From JADLCX01 sp964630785 (GTDB lineage Bacteria; Planctomycetota; Phycisphaerae; Phycisphaerales; UBA1924), in NCBI GenBank assembly GCA_964630785.1, contig CAZVZG010000022.1, positions 1-64,000 on the forward strand: a stretch of 64,000 nucleotides of DNA, given 5' to 3'. How positions within the stretch are numbered: position 1 is the stretch's first letter; the number at the start of each line of letters is the position of its first letter. The notes under the pieces were generated by a model. That model searched no databases. It saw nothing but the letters and a program-made list of their open reading frames with translations, and was not told the origin of the DNA. A program made the position numbers and the translations under genes. Positions 53,082-61,537 of this stretch are shown one piece after another.

Positions 53082-53411
53082 ATGGGCCACGAAGTCAACG
53101 ATCTCATCAGCCTGGCGCTGGCCAAGCGGATCGCCCGCGAGTTGCCCGCGCGCCCGGAATGGCTCGGGCTCGCGAGAGCCAATCTCACCAGATGGATGTC
53201 TCGGAACGCCGATGCGCCGGGCTTGCTTCGGTGCTATGCAGAATGGCTCGATTTGCTCGCGTGCCCGGTGAACGAGGTGTGCGACGAGCTTCTGGCCGAA
53301 TCGGATCGTGGTCAACGCCTGCGACAGAACTCGCCGTTTGCGGGCGCTTTGACGCCGCGGGAAGTCTGGGATATCAAGCGCCGGTGCCGAGATGACACGA
53401 TCGCAGCTTGA
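53082..53411 (+). CDS. Small helical protein, possible partner (antitoxin-like) of a nucleotidyltransferase
   Basis: Protein of 109 residues that overlaps the next gene by 20 bases. Helices ISLALAKRIARELPARPEWL and LLRCYAEWLDLLACPVNEVCDELL suggest a compact DNA- or protein-binding fold. Its coupled placement before a DUF6036-like nucleotidyltransferase resembles two-gene modules where the first protein neutralises or guides the second. No classical HTH is certain. The name antitoxin-like is by position only. Confidence 0.7.
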   Translation: MGHEVNDLISLALAKRIARELPARPEWLGLARANLTRWMSRNADAPGLLRCYAEWLDLLACPVNEVCDELLAESDRGQRLRQNSPFAGALTPREVWDIKRRCRDDTIAA

Positions 53412-53907
53412 GCACATCCTCCGGGCGGCCGGCGCGATCACAGGCGCAGACCGATTCGTCGTCATCGGCTCGCAAGCGTTGCTCGGCTCATTCCCCGACG
53501 CCCCGGGCGAACTGCTCGTCTCCGTGGAAGCCGACGTGTTCAGCCTCCGATCGCCCGAGGATACCGATCTCGTCGAGGGATCGATCGGGGAGCTTTCTCC
53601 GTTCCACAAGACCTTTGGTTACTACGCGCACGGGGTTGGCGAGGAAACGGCCACGTTGCCCAGCGGGTGGCGGGATCGGCTGGTGAGCCTCAACACGCCA
53701 GCGACCGACAGCGTCACGGGGCTCTGTCTCGAAGTTCACGATCTGGCCGTAGCCAAGCTGGTTGCTGGCCGCGAGAAGGACCTTGTCTTTGTCAAGGCCC
53801 TTCTCCGAGAGGGCTTGGCGGACCCGGCGACCATCGCAACCCGACTTGGGAAGACGACGCTGGAGCCCGCTGTCCGCGCGCGTTGTCTGCAGGCTCTGGG
53901 CCGCTGA
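53392..53907 (+). CDS. DUF6036-like nucleotidyltransferase
   Basis: Protein of 171 residues with a nucleotidyltransferase-type fold. FVVIGSQALLGSFP carries the Gly-Ser signature, and VSVEADVFSLRS supplies the metal-binding acidic pair (Glu-Ala-Asp). The downstream SIGELSPFHKTFGYYAHGVG and ATLPSGWRDRLVSLNT match the DUF6036 pattern as I remember it. VHDLAVAKLVAGREKDLVFV is the helical end. Such proteins occur as accessory-genome toxin-like partners or as regulators. It overlaps the 109-residue protein gene. Confidence 0.78.
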   Translation: MTRSQLEHILRAAGAITGADRFVVIGSQALLGSFPDAPGELLVSVEADVFSLRSPEDTDLVEGSIGELSPFHKTFGYYAHGVGEETATLPSGWRDRLVSLNTPATDSVTGLCLEVHDLAVAKLVAGREKDLVFVKALLREGLADPATIATRLGKTTLEPAVRARCLQALGR

Positions 53908-53948
53908 CGGCTCATCCATTGTCGGCGCCTGACTCCCTACCCTCGCCC

Positions 53949-55121
53949 ATGCCGACCGCCGCCCCGCCCGATGCCCGCAAGCCCGGCCTCACCTACGCCG
54001 CCTCGGGTGTGAACCTGATCGACAAGGACACCTTCACCGAGTCGCTCGGTTCGATCATGCGTCGCACGCACGGGCCGCGCGTCATCGACAACCCCGGCGG
54101 GTTCGCCGGCCTGTTCCGCCTGGACTTCAACCAGAAGCTCTTTCAGCGCAACTACAAGGACCCCGTGCTGGTCGCCTGCACCGACGGTTGCGGCACCAAG
54201 GTGAAACTCGCCGGGCAGGTCGGCAAGTACGACACCATCGGCATCGACTGCGTTGCGATGAATGTCAACGACATGGTGGTGCAGGGGGCCGAGCCGCTGT
54301 TCTTCCTCGATTACATCGCCGTGGGGCGCGTGGACAAGGCGATGCTCACGGACATCGTCAAGGGGGTCGCGGATGGGTGCGCCCTGTCCGGGTGTGCCCT
54401 CATCGGCGGCGAGACCGCCGAGATGCCCGACGTGTACACGCCGCCGGATTTCGACCTCGCTGGCTTCGCGGTCGGGGTGGTTGAGCTCGCACGCGCCAGC
54501 GACCCCGAACGGGTCGAGAAGGGCGACATCGTCCTGGGCCTCACCAGCAGCGGCGTGCACAGCAACGGCTATTCGCTGGTCCGCAAAATCGTCGAGGCGG
54601 CGGGCCTGGACCTTGACCGCGTGTATCCGGAGCTCACGGAATCGGCCGAGCGCTCCAAGCCAAGTCTCCGCAATGGCACCCAAAAGACAACGGCGACAAG
54701 TCCGCCATCCGCCATCCGACATCCAAAATTGGGCGAGGTCCTTCTCACGCCCACACGTATCTACGCCGACTCGATCACGCGGCTGCTTCGGCAGTACAAG
54801 GTCAAGAAAGTGGTCACGGGGATGGCGCACATCACCGGGAGCGGGATGGAGGGGAACCTCTGCCGTGCGCTGCACCCGGGCGTGGACGCCGTCGTGGACA
54901 TCAACGCTTGGCCGCGACCGGCGCTGTTCGCTTTCCTTCAGAAACACGGGCGAGTGGACGAGGACGAGATGCGCCGGGTGTTCAACTGCGGCATCGGGTA
55001 CACGCTCATCGTCAAGCCGGCGTTTGTCGAGGGTGTGAAAGAGAAGTTGGAGCGACTGGGCGAAACGGTCCACGTCATCGGCAAGGTGGTCAAGGGCCGG
55101 GGCGACGTGCGCTGGAAATGA
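53949..55121 (+). CDS. purM: Phosphoribosylformylglycinamidine cyclo-ligase with repeat insertion
   Basis: Closes the imidazole ring to give AIR in purine synthesis, using ATP. The 390 residues contain the PurM ATP-binding motif TDGCGTKVKLAG, then NVNDMVVQGAEPLFFLDY and ALIGGETAEMPDVY, and the C-terminal VVTGMAHITGSGMEGNL and FNCGIGYTLIV. The usual length is near 340-350. About 30 extra residues (roughly 235-263, SERSKPSLRNGTQKTT...PPSAIRHPKLGE) sit between conserved blocks and are encoded partly by a CCATCC repeat (54701-54732). The ATG at 53949 starts the conserved region without any leader. Confidence 0.95.
   Translation: MPTAAPPDARKPGLTYAASGVNLIDKDTFTESLGSIMRRTHGPRVIDNPGGFAGLFRLDFNQKLFQRNYKDPVLVACTDGCGTKVKLAGQVGKYDTIGIDCVAMNVNDMVVQGAEPLFFLDYIAVGRVDKAMLTDIVKGVADGCALSGCALIGGETAEMPDVYTPPDFDLAGFAVGVVELARASDPERVEKGDIVLGLTSSGVHSNGYSLVRKIVEAAGLDLDRVYPELTESAERSKPSLRNGTQKTTATSPPSAIRHPKLGEVLLTPTRIYADSITRLLRQYKVKKVVTGMAHITGSGMEGNLCRALHPGVDAVVDINAWPRPALFAFLQKHGRVDEDEMRRVFNCGIGYTLIVKPAFVEGVKEKLERLGETVHVIGKVVKGRGDVRWK
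54701..54732 (-). repeat. GGATGGCGGA-type repeat inside purM
   Basis: On the plus strand, TCCGCCATCCGCCATCCGAC and then ATCCAAAATTGG. It shares the GGATGGCGGA unit with the array in the binding-protein gene. It is translated in frame as part of an extra loop (PPSAIRHPK). Confidence 0.82.
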
Positions 55122-55149
55122 GGCGGTCCGTCGGTCGGCAAAAAGACAG

Positions 55150-55175
55150 CCGGGCACGGCCGAAGCCGCGCCCGG
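55150..55175. terminator. Bidirectional hairpin between purM and rpmA
   Basis: Arms CCGGGC-A-CGGC and GCCG-C-GCCCGG with one mismatch enclose a CGAA loop, 28 bases after each stop codon (purM and rpmA). Confidence 0.65.
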
Positions 55176-55202
55176 TGGGTTTACACGTTGATGCTCGGTG
55201 GT

Positions 55203-55478
55203 TCAGGCCTTCAACCACGTTGGGCGCGGGGTCGCCGGGTCGAGCGGGTCCACGCTCACCTTCCGCCCCTGGAACACCACGCGCCCGTGGCCGATGGCGA
55301 AGAGGGTGTCGTCGCGGCCCTTGTCGACCAAGAAGCCGGGGAAGAAGTTGGTGCCGCGCTGACGCACGATGATCGCGCCTGGCGTCGCGACCTCGCCGCC
55401 GTAGAGCTTGATGCCCAGGTACTGGGGGTTGGAGTCGCGCCCGTTCTTGGTCGAGCCCTGTCCCTTTTTGTGTGCCAT
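55203..55478 (-). CDS. rpmA: 50S ribosomal protein L27
   Basis: Large-subunit protein of 91 residues near the peptidyl-transferase centre. MAHKKGQGSTKNGRDSNPQY and GIKLYGGEVATPGAIIVRQRG are the L27 signature. The N-terminus lacks the longer Firmicutes-type extension. The L21 gene usually lies directly upstream, but it is absent; upstream is the secreted protein of 55682-56365 in another transcript. Between the two (55479-55681) I see no gene. Confidence 0.98.
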   Translation of the reverse strand: MAHKKGQGSTKNGRDSNPQYLGIKLYGGEVATPGAIIVRQRGTNFFPGFLVDKGRDDTLFAIGHGRVVFQGRKVSVDPLDPATPRPTWLKA

Positions 55479-55681
55479 GGCGAGTTCTCGTGAGTCTCGG
55501 TCGCGCGTGCGGTTCTGACAAAGCCCAAACAGGCCGCGGCCCGTCGGGCTGGGAGTTTAGACCGATCGGCGGCCCGCTTCCAGCGACGGCGAAGATCGGT
55601 TCGGCACAGAAGTTGGCCTTCAATTGATCGGCAACGGCCGCCGGCGGCTTCCGGGGTCAAGGCGCCAAACCCGCCGCGGCG

Positions 55682-56365
55682 TTACCGCATGATCCATTGC
55701 TTCCCACGCAGCGGGATGGCCTGGCTCGATTGGCCGATCAGGCTGCCGGGGTCGCTGAAATCCAGCATCAGCGTCTTGCGCAGCACGAACTGCTCCTTGC
55801 CATCGGGCGAAGTCACGGTCTTGGTCTCGCCCGAGAACCCCGCGCCATAGATCGTCATCCGCTCGGGTGCGGTGTCGTTGAGCGGCCAGATCGCCACCCC
55901 GTCCTTGGCGTTTTCCTCGCCCTGCAGCAGATCGCCGATGATCTCGATCTGGTCCTGCGCGAACGGGTTTTTCAGCGAGGTCAGGATCCGGCTGGTCACT
56001 TCCTGCGGCACGTCCCGCCCAGAGCGGACAATCGTTCCCGCACCGTTGGAATACTCCCACATCGGAGCAAAGAGCACGTCCTGGCCCGAGTTGTTCACGA
56101 CGTGATAGGGCAGGTACAAGAACGAGCGAGGCCCGACGCCCTTCACGTCGATGGTGGTGACCTGAAGGGGACCGACTTCGACATTGAGCTGCCACCGGCG
56201 AGGCACAGGATCGGGCTCAGGGGCCAGAGCCGCCAGAGGGGCGAGACATGCTCCGGCCACGGCGGCCGCGACGGCGATTCGGGCTCCCACGGCGAAGCCT
56301 GCGGCGAGCTGGCGGGTCAGAGAGAGCGAACGGGGGGCTTGGCGGCGGGTCAAGGGTCGATTCAT
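55682..56365 (-). CDS. Secreted protein of unknown function
   Basis: Protein of 227 residues. The ATG at 56365 has GGAG upstream, and an ATG at 56383 is possible. A long basic signal region (LTRRQAPRSLSLTRQLAAGF) leads to a hydrophobic helix (GARIAVAAAVAGACLAPLAAL). The body is beta-rich with LNVEVGPLQVTTIDV, YLPYHVVNNSGQDVLFAPMWEY and MTIYGAGFSGETKTV, resembling immunoglobulin-like envelope domains. No enzyme motif is seen. Confidence 0.72.
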   Translation of the reverse strand: MNRPLTRRQAPRSLSLTRQLAAGFAVGARIAVAAAVAGACLAPLAALAPEPDPVPRRWQLNVEVGPLQVTTIDVKGVGPRSFLYLPYHVVNNSGQDVLFAPMWEYSNGAGTIVRSGRDVPQEVTSRILTSLKNPFAQDQIEIIGDLLQGEENAKDGVAIWPLNDTAPERMTIYGAGFSGETKTVTSPDGKEQFVLRKTLMLDFSDPGSLIGQSSQAIPLRGKQWIMR

Positions 56366-56500
56366 CGGGGACTCCGTGGTCATCGCAACGGGCAGAGTCT
56401 AGTGTGGCAGCGGCAACTGCGAAAGGGGGGAGCGGTTTTCACATTCGGGGGGAGGGAGCGGGGGATGTCTGGGGGGGGGCGAGCCGCCCGTTGGACCGAC

Positions 56501-57628
56501 ATGAGCACGATCGTCGGAGATACTCCCAGGTTCGAGCTCGGCCCGGAGGACCCCGGACGCGGCCACGGCCTGCCTCCCGGCGTCCGGCTGGCCCGGGTTT
56601 CGCCCGATCGTCGGCTTGACGCCGCCGCGAGGCTGGTGGGCGATCAGACCGACGATCCGTACTCCGCGGCGCGGAGGTTCCTTGAGTCGGCGGCGGACCT
56701 GCACATCGACCTGTCGCTCATGTGGGCGACGGAGGGCCCCAGGGGCGACGTGCGGCAGGCGTCGCTGGCGGTGCCGGGTTCCGGGCGCACGGTCATGCTG
56801 TTTGTTTCGGGACCGCCGCGGCGGCGACGAGCCGCCGGTGCGGGCGCCGACCTGGGTTCAGGGACTAGCCCGACCCGCGAACGTGTCGCGGTGTTGCGGG
56901 CCGCCTGCGACTACTGCTCCCGTGCGGAGGGCCCTCGCCAAGCTTCGATGCTGGCGCAGTCGCTGCTGGAACCCCGGGAGGCCGACGCCGTGGTGGCGTT
57001 CCGGGCCGCGGGATTCACGCAACTGGGCGATCTGGCCTACCTCCGGCGCGTGGCGCCCGCGCCGCCGCCGCCCGCGGACCCGCTCCCGCCGGACGTCAGC
57101 GTGGCCAGCGTGGCCGCCCTGCTCGCGGCGGGCGAACGCGATCGGGACATCGACGCCGACCTCAAGCGGGCCCTCAGCGAGTCGTATATCGACACGCTGG
57201 ATTGCCCCGAACTCTGCGGCCTGCGCACGATCGACGACGTTTTGGAATCGCACAGGGCCGTGGGTCGTTTCGACCCCGGCCTGTGGTGGCTCGTACGCCG
57301 GCGCGGCGTGGCCGAGGGCTGTGTGCTGCTCAACGTCTGCCCCGAGCACGACTCGGTCGAACTCGTGTACCTGGGGTTGTCGCCCGCTGTCCGCGGGCAT
57401 GGTCTGGGTTCGGCTCTGCTCGCGCTGGCTTTGCGGCAGGTGCTGGGCGCGGCCGCTCCCGCGGAATCCGGCGGGATCGAGGGCGTTCCCGCGCGGTGCG
57501 TGGTCGGTCCCGGCGGGATCACCTGTGCGGTGGATACGCGAAACGTGGCGGCCATGCGGCTGTACCGCGCGGCGGGGTTCCAGCGATTCGCTGTGCGCGT
57601 GCCGATGGTGCTCGGGCTTGCTCGATAG
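56501..57628 (+). CDS. GNAT-family acetyltransferase with duplicated domain
   Basis: Protein of 375 residues. The C-terminal GNAT domain has VELVYLGLSPAVRGHGLGSALL, the acetyl-CoA motif A (R-G-x-G-x-G/A), followed by TCAVDTRNVAAMRLYRAAGF. The N-terminal half (LARVSPDRRLDAAARLVGD; LLEPREADAVVAFRAAGFTQLGDLAYL) looks like a degenerate second GNAT unit with the same RAAGF-type ending, as in mycothiol-synthase-like proteins. The acceptor is unknown. The start at 56501 lacks a good ribosome-binding site. Confidence 0.8.
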   Translation: MSTIVGDTPRFELGPEDPGRGHGLPPGVRLARVSPDRRLDAAARLVGDQTDDPYSAARRFLESAADLHIDLSLMWATEGPRGDVRQASLAVPGSGRTVMLFVSGPPRRRRAAGAGADLGSGTSPTRERVAVLRAACDYCSRAEGPRQASMLAQSLLEPREADAVVAFRAAGFTQLGDLAYLRRVAPAPPPPADPLPPDVSVASVAALLAAGERDRDIDADLKRALSESYIDTLDCPELCGLRTIDDVLESHRAVGRFDPGLWWLVRRRGVAEGCVLLNVCPEHDSVELVYLGLSPAVRGHGLGSALLALALRQVLGAAAPAESGGIEGVPARCVVGPGGITCAVDTRNVAAMRLYRAAGFQRFAVRVPMVLGLAR

Positions 57629-58120
57629 GACGCGGGCCGACCGCTTGGGGAGCGGTTGGAGGCATCCACAATCTGTAGGAATCTCGCCCTCACGAGCCGC
57701 AACGAAGAGGTTTTCCACGGGGATTCCGCAAGCCCGATCGATCGCGTGGACAAAAGAAAATTGTCGCCGTAACTCCCCGTGAAACACCCGGGTTTTGGAG
57801 TGTGGACACCTCGATTGATCGTGCAAGCCATTGAGTTCTTGCCGTCGCGCGGTTACGCTCTCGGCCCCGGTCATGGAGAGACCAGCGACCGGCGATTCCG
57901 ATGAGTGGGTTCGCATCGCGTCAACCGAACCGCACGGACAAGGGCGTCCGAGCGACCGGTCAGGGACGTGACTCCGCGCCCGCCCGTCGGCCTTGCCGGC
58001 CGTCGTCTGAAGGACTCTAGCTTCTCGCGCCCGAACCGCGAACGCTCGGGCGGGTCTTGTTCAACATCCTCGATCTGTCACTGACGACAATCGAAGATTG
58101 AAAGCTGCGAGGTGTGACCG
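57629..58120. other. Candidate origin of replication (oriC) before dnaA
   Basis: This gene-free stretch of 492 bases contains four DnaA-box-like sites: GCATCCACA (57662-57670), TTTTCCACG (57711-57719), TTGTCCACG on the minus strand (57745-57753) and TGTCCACAC on the minus strand (57800-57808). Each has the TCCAC core. An A/T-rich patch (CAAAAGAAAATTGTC, 57751-57765) sits among them in a GC-rich genome. dnaA follows immediately. Without GC-skew data this remains a candidate. Confidence 0.55.
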
Positions 58121-59929
58121 GTGGAGACTCGTCACGCTCAGGGTGTGTCTTCGACTGCTTCTTTTCACCATCAGGGCTTTACGGCGGAAGGCGATGATCG
58201 GACGATTTCGGGCGGTGAGGAGCGGCTCGCGTCGGCGGGTGTCTTGTCGGGGCCTGTGCGGCTGCACGGGCGTGCCGCGGGCGGCGAACCGATCGCGACC
58301 ACCCTCCGCGCCGGCGAGGATTCCTCAGCCCAGCGCCTGCGCGGCGTGCACCGCTTCGACCGGCGGGGGCCTGCGCTCCGACTGACCGATGCCGGGCCGG
58401 CGCCCATCTCCGCCGGTGACGCGGCGTCGAAGATCGCCGGGCAGGTCGCGGAAATGATCGGCGCCGAGCGGTTCGCCAGGTCGTTTGCGGATCAGGCCCG
58501 GCTCGTGGTCGATGGGCGCGCTTTGGAGGTCCGGGCCGCGTCGCGATCGACGGTCGGCCTGATCGAGCGGAGGTTCGGTCCGAGCCTGCGCGAGGCGGCG
58601 TGCGCGGTCCTCGGCGACGGTGTCGAGCTGCGGTTCACGGTGGACGCGGCGCTCGTGGTCCGGGCCGAGCCCGTGCCGATCGAGCCGCAACAGCCCGCGG
58701 CCGCTCGGATGGCCGCCGCACGGCGCGACCCGTCGGCTCGAACTCGCGTGTACCGCCTCGACGACTTTGTCGTCGGCGAATCCAACCGCCTGGCCTACAA
58801 CGCGGCTATCCAGATGGCCGAGGGCTCGCCCGTGTCGGCCGCGTGCGGCGGTGGCGGCGTTGGGGCGCCTCTGTTCATTCACGGCCCGTGCGGCGTCGGC
58901 AAGACCCACTTGCTGCAGGGGATCGCGCTGCGATTCCGCGAGTTGCACCCGGGCGCGACCGTGCGCACCGTCTCCGGTGAAACGTTCCTCAACGAGTTCG
59001 TCTCGGCGGTGCGTCACGGCGGCGGCGGTGGCATGACCGGCTACAACCGGTCCGCGGCCGGGCCCGGCGGCATCGAGCGGTTCCGGCGCCAGTACCGGCG
59101 GTGCGACCTGCTCTGCATCGACGACGTTCATTTCCTCGTCAGCAAGCAGGCGACGCAGCAGGAGTTGCTGCACACCTTCGACCAGATCTCGCAGAGCGGG
59201 GCCCGCCTCGTGCTGGCCTGCGACCGGCACCCGCGCGAGATGAGGGCGGGCGAAGGCGGCTTCTCGCCCGCGCTTGTCTCGCGGTTCCTCTCGGGCATGG
59301 TCGCCGGCATCGACGCGCCCGACGCTTCGATCCGCGAACAGGCCGCCCGCATGTTCGCGTGCCGTCGCGGCCTGACGCTCGATCCGGGCGCTCTCCGCCT
59401 GCTGGTCGATCGCACTCGCGCCGTGCCGGGCCGGGCCCCCGTCTCGGTCCGAGACCTGGAGGGCCTTGTCACGCGCATCGAGGCGGTGAATCGTCTCAAC
59501 TCCGCGGGCGGCGCGCGGGTTGGTGAGGGCGGCACGGTGGGCGTGCTCGCCGTCGAACGGGCCCTGGGCGCGGCGGCCCACGCCAGCGCGGGCGCGGTCC
59601 GGCGTCCGATCCGGGTGGAGCAGATCATCACCCAGACCTGCCTGGCCCTCGGCGTCGAGCGTTCCGACCTGGGCGCCTCCACCCGCCACAAGCGGGTCGT
59701 GCTCGCCCGCGCCGTCATCACCAACCTCTGCCGGCAACTCACCACCATGAGTTTTCCTGAGATCGCCCGGGCCATCGGTCGGCCCAGCCACTCCACTGTC
59801 ATCACCGCCTACCAGCGGCTGATCAAGCAGATGGAAGCGGGCGAGGGCTACGGAATCGGGCCCGGCGGCGAGGCCATGCCCATCAGCGGGCTCGTGCAAT
59901 CCCTGGCCGAGTCGCTCACCCGGGGCTGA
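58121..59929 (+). CDS. dnaA: Chromosomal replication initiator DnaA
   Basis: AAA+ ATPase that binds DnaA boxes and opens the origin. Residues about 98-185 are domain I (MIGAERFARSFADQARLVV; TVGLIERRFGPSLREAACAVL). Walker A GPCGVGKTHLL is near 255, and Walker B LLCIDDVHFLVSKQATQQEL follows. The C-terminal DNA-binding domain carries the signature in IARAIGRPSHSTVITAYQRL (about 560-580). The 97 N-terminal residues before domain I, a Gly-rich loop (AACGGGGVGAP) and another (HGGGGGMTGYNRSAAGPGG) make it longer than usual. The start GTG follows GAGG. No dnaN follows. Confidence 0.94.
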   Translation: METRHAQGVSSTASFHHQGFTAEGDDRTISGGEERLASAGVLSGPVRLHGRAAGGEPIATTLRAGEDSSAQRLRGVHRFDRRGPALRLTDAGPAPISAGDAASKIAGQVAEMIGAERFARSFADQARLVVDGRALEVRAASRSTVGLIERRFGPSLREAACAVLGDGVELRFTVDAALVVRAEPVPIEPQQPAAARMAAARRDPSARTRVYRLDDFVVGESNRLAYNAAIQMAEGSPVSAACGGGGVGAPLFIHGPCGVGKTHLLQGIALRFRELHPGATVRTVSGETFLNEFVSAVRHGGGGGMTGYNRSAAGPGGIERFRRQYRRCDLLCIDDVHFLVSKQATQQELLHTFDQISQSGARLVLACDRHPREMRAGEGGFSPALVSRFLSGMVAGIDAPDASIREQAARMFACRRGLTLDPGALRLLVDRTRAVPGRAPVSVRDLEGLVTRIEAVNRLNSAGGARVGEGGTVGVLAVERALGAAAHASAGAVRRPIRVEQIITQTCLALGVERSDLGASTRHKRVVLARAVITNLCRQLTTMSFPEIARAIGRPSHSTVITAYQRLIKQMEAGEGYGIGPGGEAMPISGLVQSLAESLTRG

Positions 59930-60131
59930 GCCCGCGCGTCGGGCCTTGTCGCGGCCAAGTCTGCCCATAATCGGGAGGGAACCGCCACTCCCTCCCCCGC
60001 CCCCTCCCTCCGCTGGCGGCCCCCGCCTCTGATTCGACGGACATGGCAATGGGCCGCCTCCGATCTGCCGATAACACCTCTGCCCGGAGCCGGTCCGCGC
60101 GGCCGCGTTTATCCATCCGGGTGGAGCCGCC

Positions 60132-61352
60132 ATGCCTGACCACGCTGTTCAGACCACCGAAATCCCGCTCAGCCGCCCCGACATCGCCGAATCGGACATC
60201 GAACTGGTGACCGAGACCCTTCGTTCGGGCCGGCTCTCGATCGGTCCGCGGCTGGAGCAGTTCGAAGAGATGGTTGCCCAGCGGGCCGAGCGGCTTTATG
60301 GCGTCGGGGTGAACAGCGGCAGTTGCGGCCTGCACCTGGCCATGCTCGCCCTGGGCGTCGGGCCCGGCGACGAGGTCATCACGACGCCGTTCAGTTTCGT
60401 GGCCAGCGCGAACTGCGTGCTGTATGTCGGCGCCAAGCCCGTGTTTGTGGACATCGATCCCAAGTCGCTGAACATGGACCCGGACAAGATCGAGGCCGCG
60501 ATCACGCCGCGAACGCGGGCGATCGTCGCGGTCGAGGCGTTCGGCAACCCCGCGCGACTCGCGGAGGTCGAGGCGATAGCCAAGCGTCACGAAATCCCAA
60601 TGGTGGAGGACTGCTGCGAGGCGCTCGGCTCGGCCCACAAGGGCCGCCCCGCGGGCGGGTTCGGGCGCATCGGTGTGTTCGCCTTTTACCCCAACAAGCA
60701 GATCACCACCGGCGAGGGCGGGATGATCGTCACGAGCGATCGGCGGCTGGCCAACCTCTGCCGCTCGTACCGCAACCAGGGCCGGTTCATCGCCGACGGC
60801 CCGCCGCAACTCGGGCCGGCCGCCGGGCTGGGCGGCGTCGGGAGTGGCGCGCCGATGGGCTCGTGGCTCACGCACGAGCGTTTGGGCTACAACTACCGCC
60901 TGTCGGAGATCGCGGCCGCTCTGGGCGTCGGACAGATGCAGCGGCTCGACGAGATCATCCAGAAGCGCCAGCACGTCGCCAACGCGTACATCCAGCGGCT
61001 GGCGGGCAACAAGCATCTCATCCTGCCCACGATCGACGCCGACACCGCGATGAGCTGGTTCGTGTTTGTCGTGCGGCTCTCGGGCGAGTTTCAGCGCGAA
61101 GAGCGGGACCGGATCATTCAGGGGCTGCGCCGGCACGAGATCGGGGCCAACGACTATTTCCCCTGCATCCACCTCCAGCCCTACTTCCGCGCCGAGTTCG
61201 GCTTCACGCCGGGGATGTTCCCGATCGCCGAAAGCGTCGCCCAGCGGACGATCGCCCTGCCCTTCCACACCAACCTGCGCGACAAGGACATCGAGATCGT
61301 CTGCCAGACCCTCGAGCACATGATCGATCGCGAGATGCTCCGGCGCACCTGA
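60132..61352 (+). CDS. DegT/DnrJ/EryC1-type sugar aminotransferase
   Basis: PLP enzyme of 406 residues that transaminates a keto-sugar, usually nucleotide-linked, for surface polysaccharide or antibiotic sugars. LSRPDIAESDIELVTETLRS and GVNSGSCGLHLAMLALGVGPGDEVITTPFSF open the fold (quoted in parts). The Schiff-base Lys189 lies in FYPNKQITTGEGG, and VEDCCEALGS binds PLP. A Gly/Pro-rich loop of about 20 residues (PPQLGPAAGLGGVGSGAPMG) precedes the conserved GYNYRLSEIAAALG. GGAG lies before the ATG. The 200-base upstream gap holds no gene. Confidence 0.93.
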   Translation: MPDHAVQTTEIPLSRPDIAESDIELVTETLRSGRLSIGPRLEQFEEMVAQRAERLYGVGVNSGSCGLHLAMLALGVGPGDEVITTPFSFVASANCVLYVGAKPVFVDIDPKSLNMDPDKIEAAITPRTRAIVAVEAFGNPARLAEVEAIAKRHEIPMVEDCCEALGSAHKGRPAGGFGRIGVFAFYPNKQITTGEGGMIVTSDRRLANLCRSYRNQGRFIADGPPQLGPAAGLGGVGSGAPMGSWLTHERLGYNYRLSEIAAALGVGQMQRLDEIIQKRQHVANAYIQRLAGNKHLILPTIDADTAMSWFVFVVRLSGEFQREERDRIIQGLRRHEIGANDYFPCIHLQPYFRAEFGFTPGMFPIAESVAQRTIALPFHTNLRDKDIEIVCQTLEHMIDREMLRRT

Positions 61353-61417
61353 CCGACCCATCCCGCCTTGCCAATTGGCCGCACGTCCGAGAACCCGCAC
61401 CGGGCGCTCAACCGATC

Positions 61418-61431
61418 AGGTGAATTCACCT
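61418..61431. promoter_or_regulatory. Perfect 14-base palindrome upstream of the HD-GYP gene
   Basis: AGGTGAATTCACCT is a perfect inverted repeat in a gene-free stretch, 106 bases before the HD-GYP start. It could be an operator for an unidentified dimeric regulator. A TAATACT box lies near 61468. Confidence 0.45.
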
Positions 61432-61537
61432 TCGCGGCCCGCGACGGATTAGCAACCGCTCAATCTGTAATACTTACCTTCCGAAATTGAGATTCGGTCG
61501 CGCGGCCCGGTTCGCCGCCTGCGACCGGAGACTTGCC

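Noticed and set aside
59930..59944. GCCCG-CGCGT-CGGGC as a dnaA terminator.
   Set aside because: The stem is only five bases with no T-run, so it is too weak to call.
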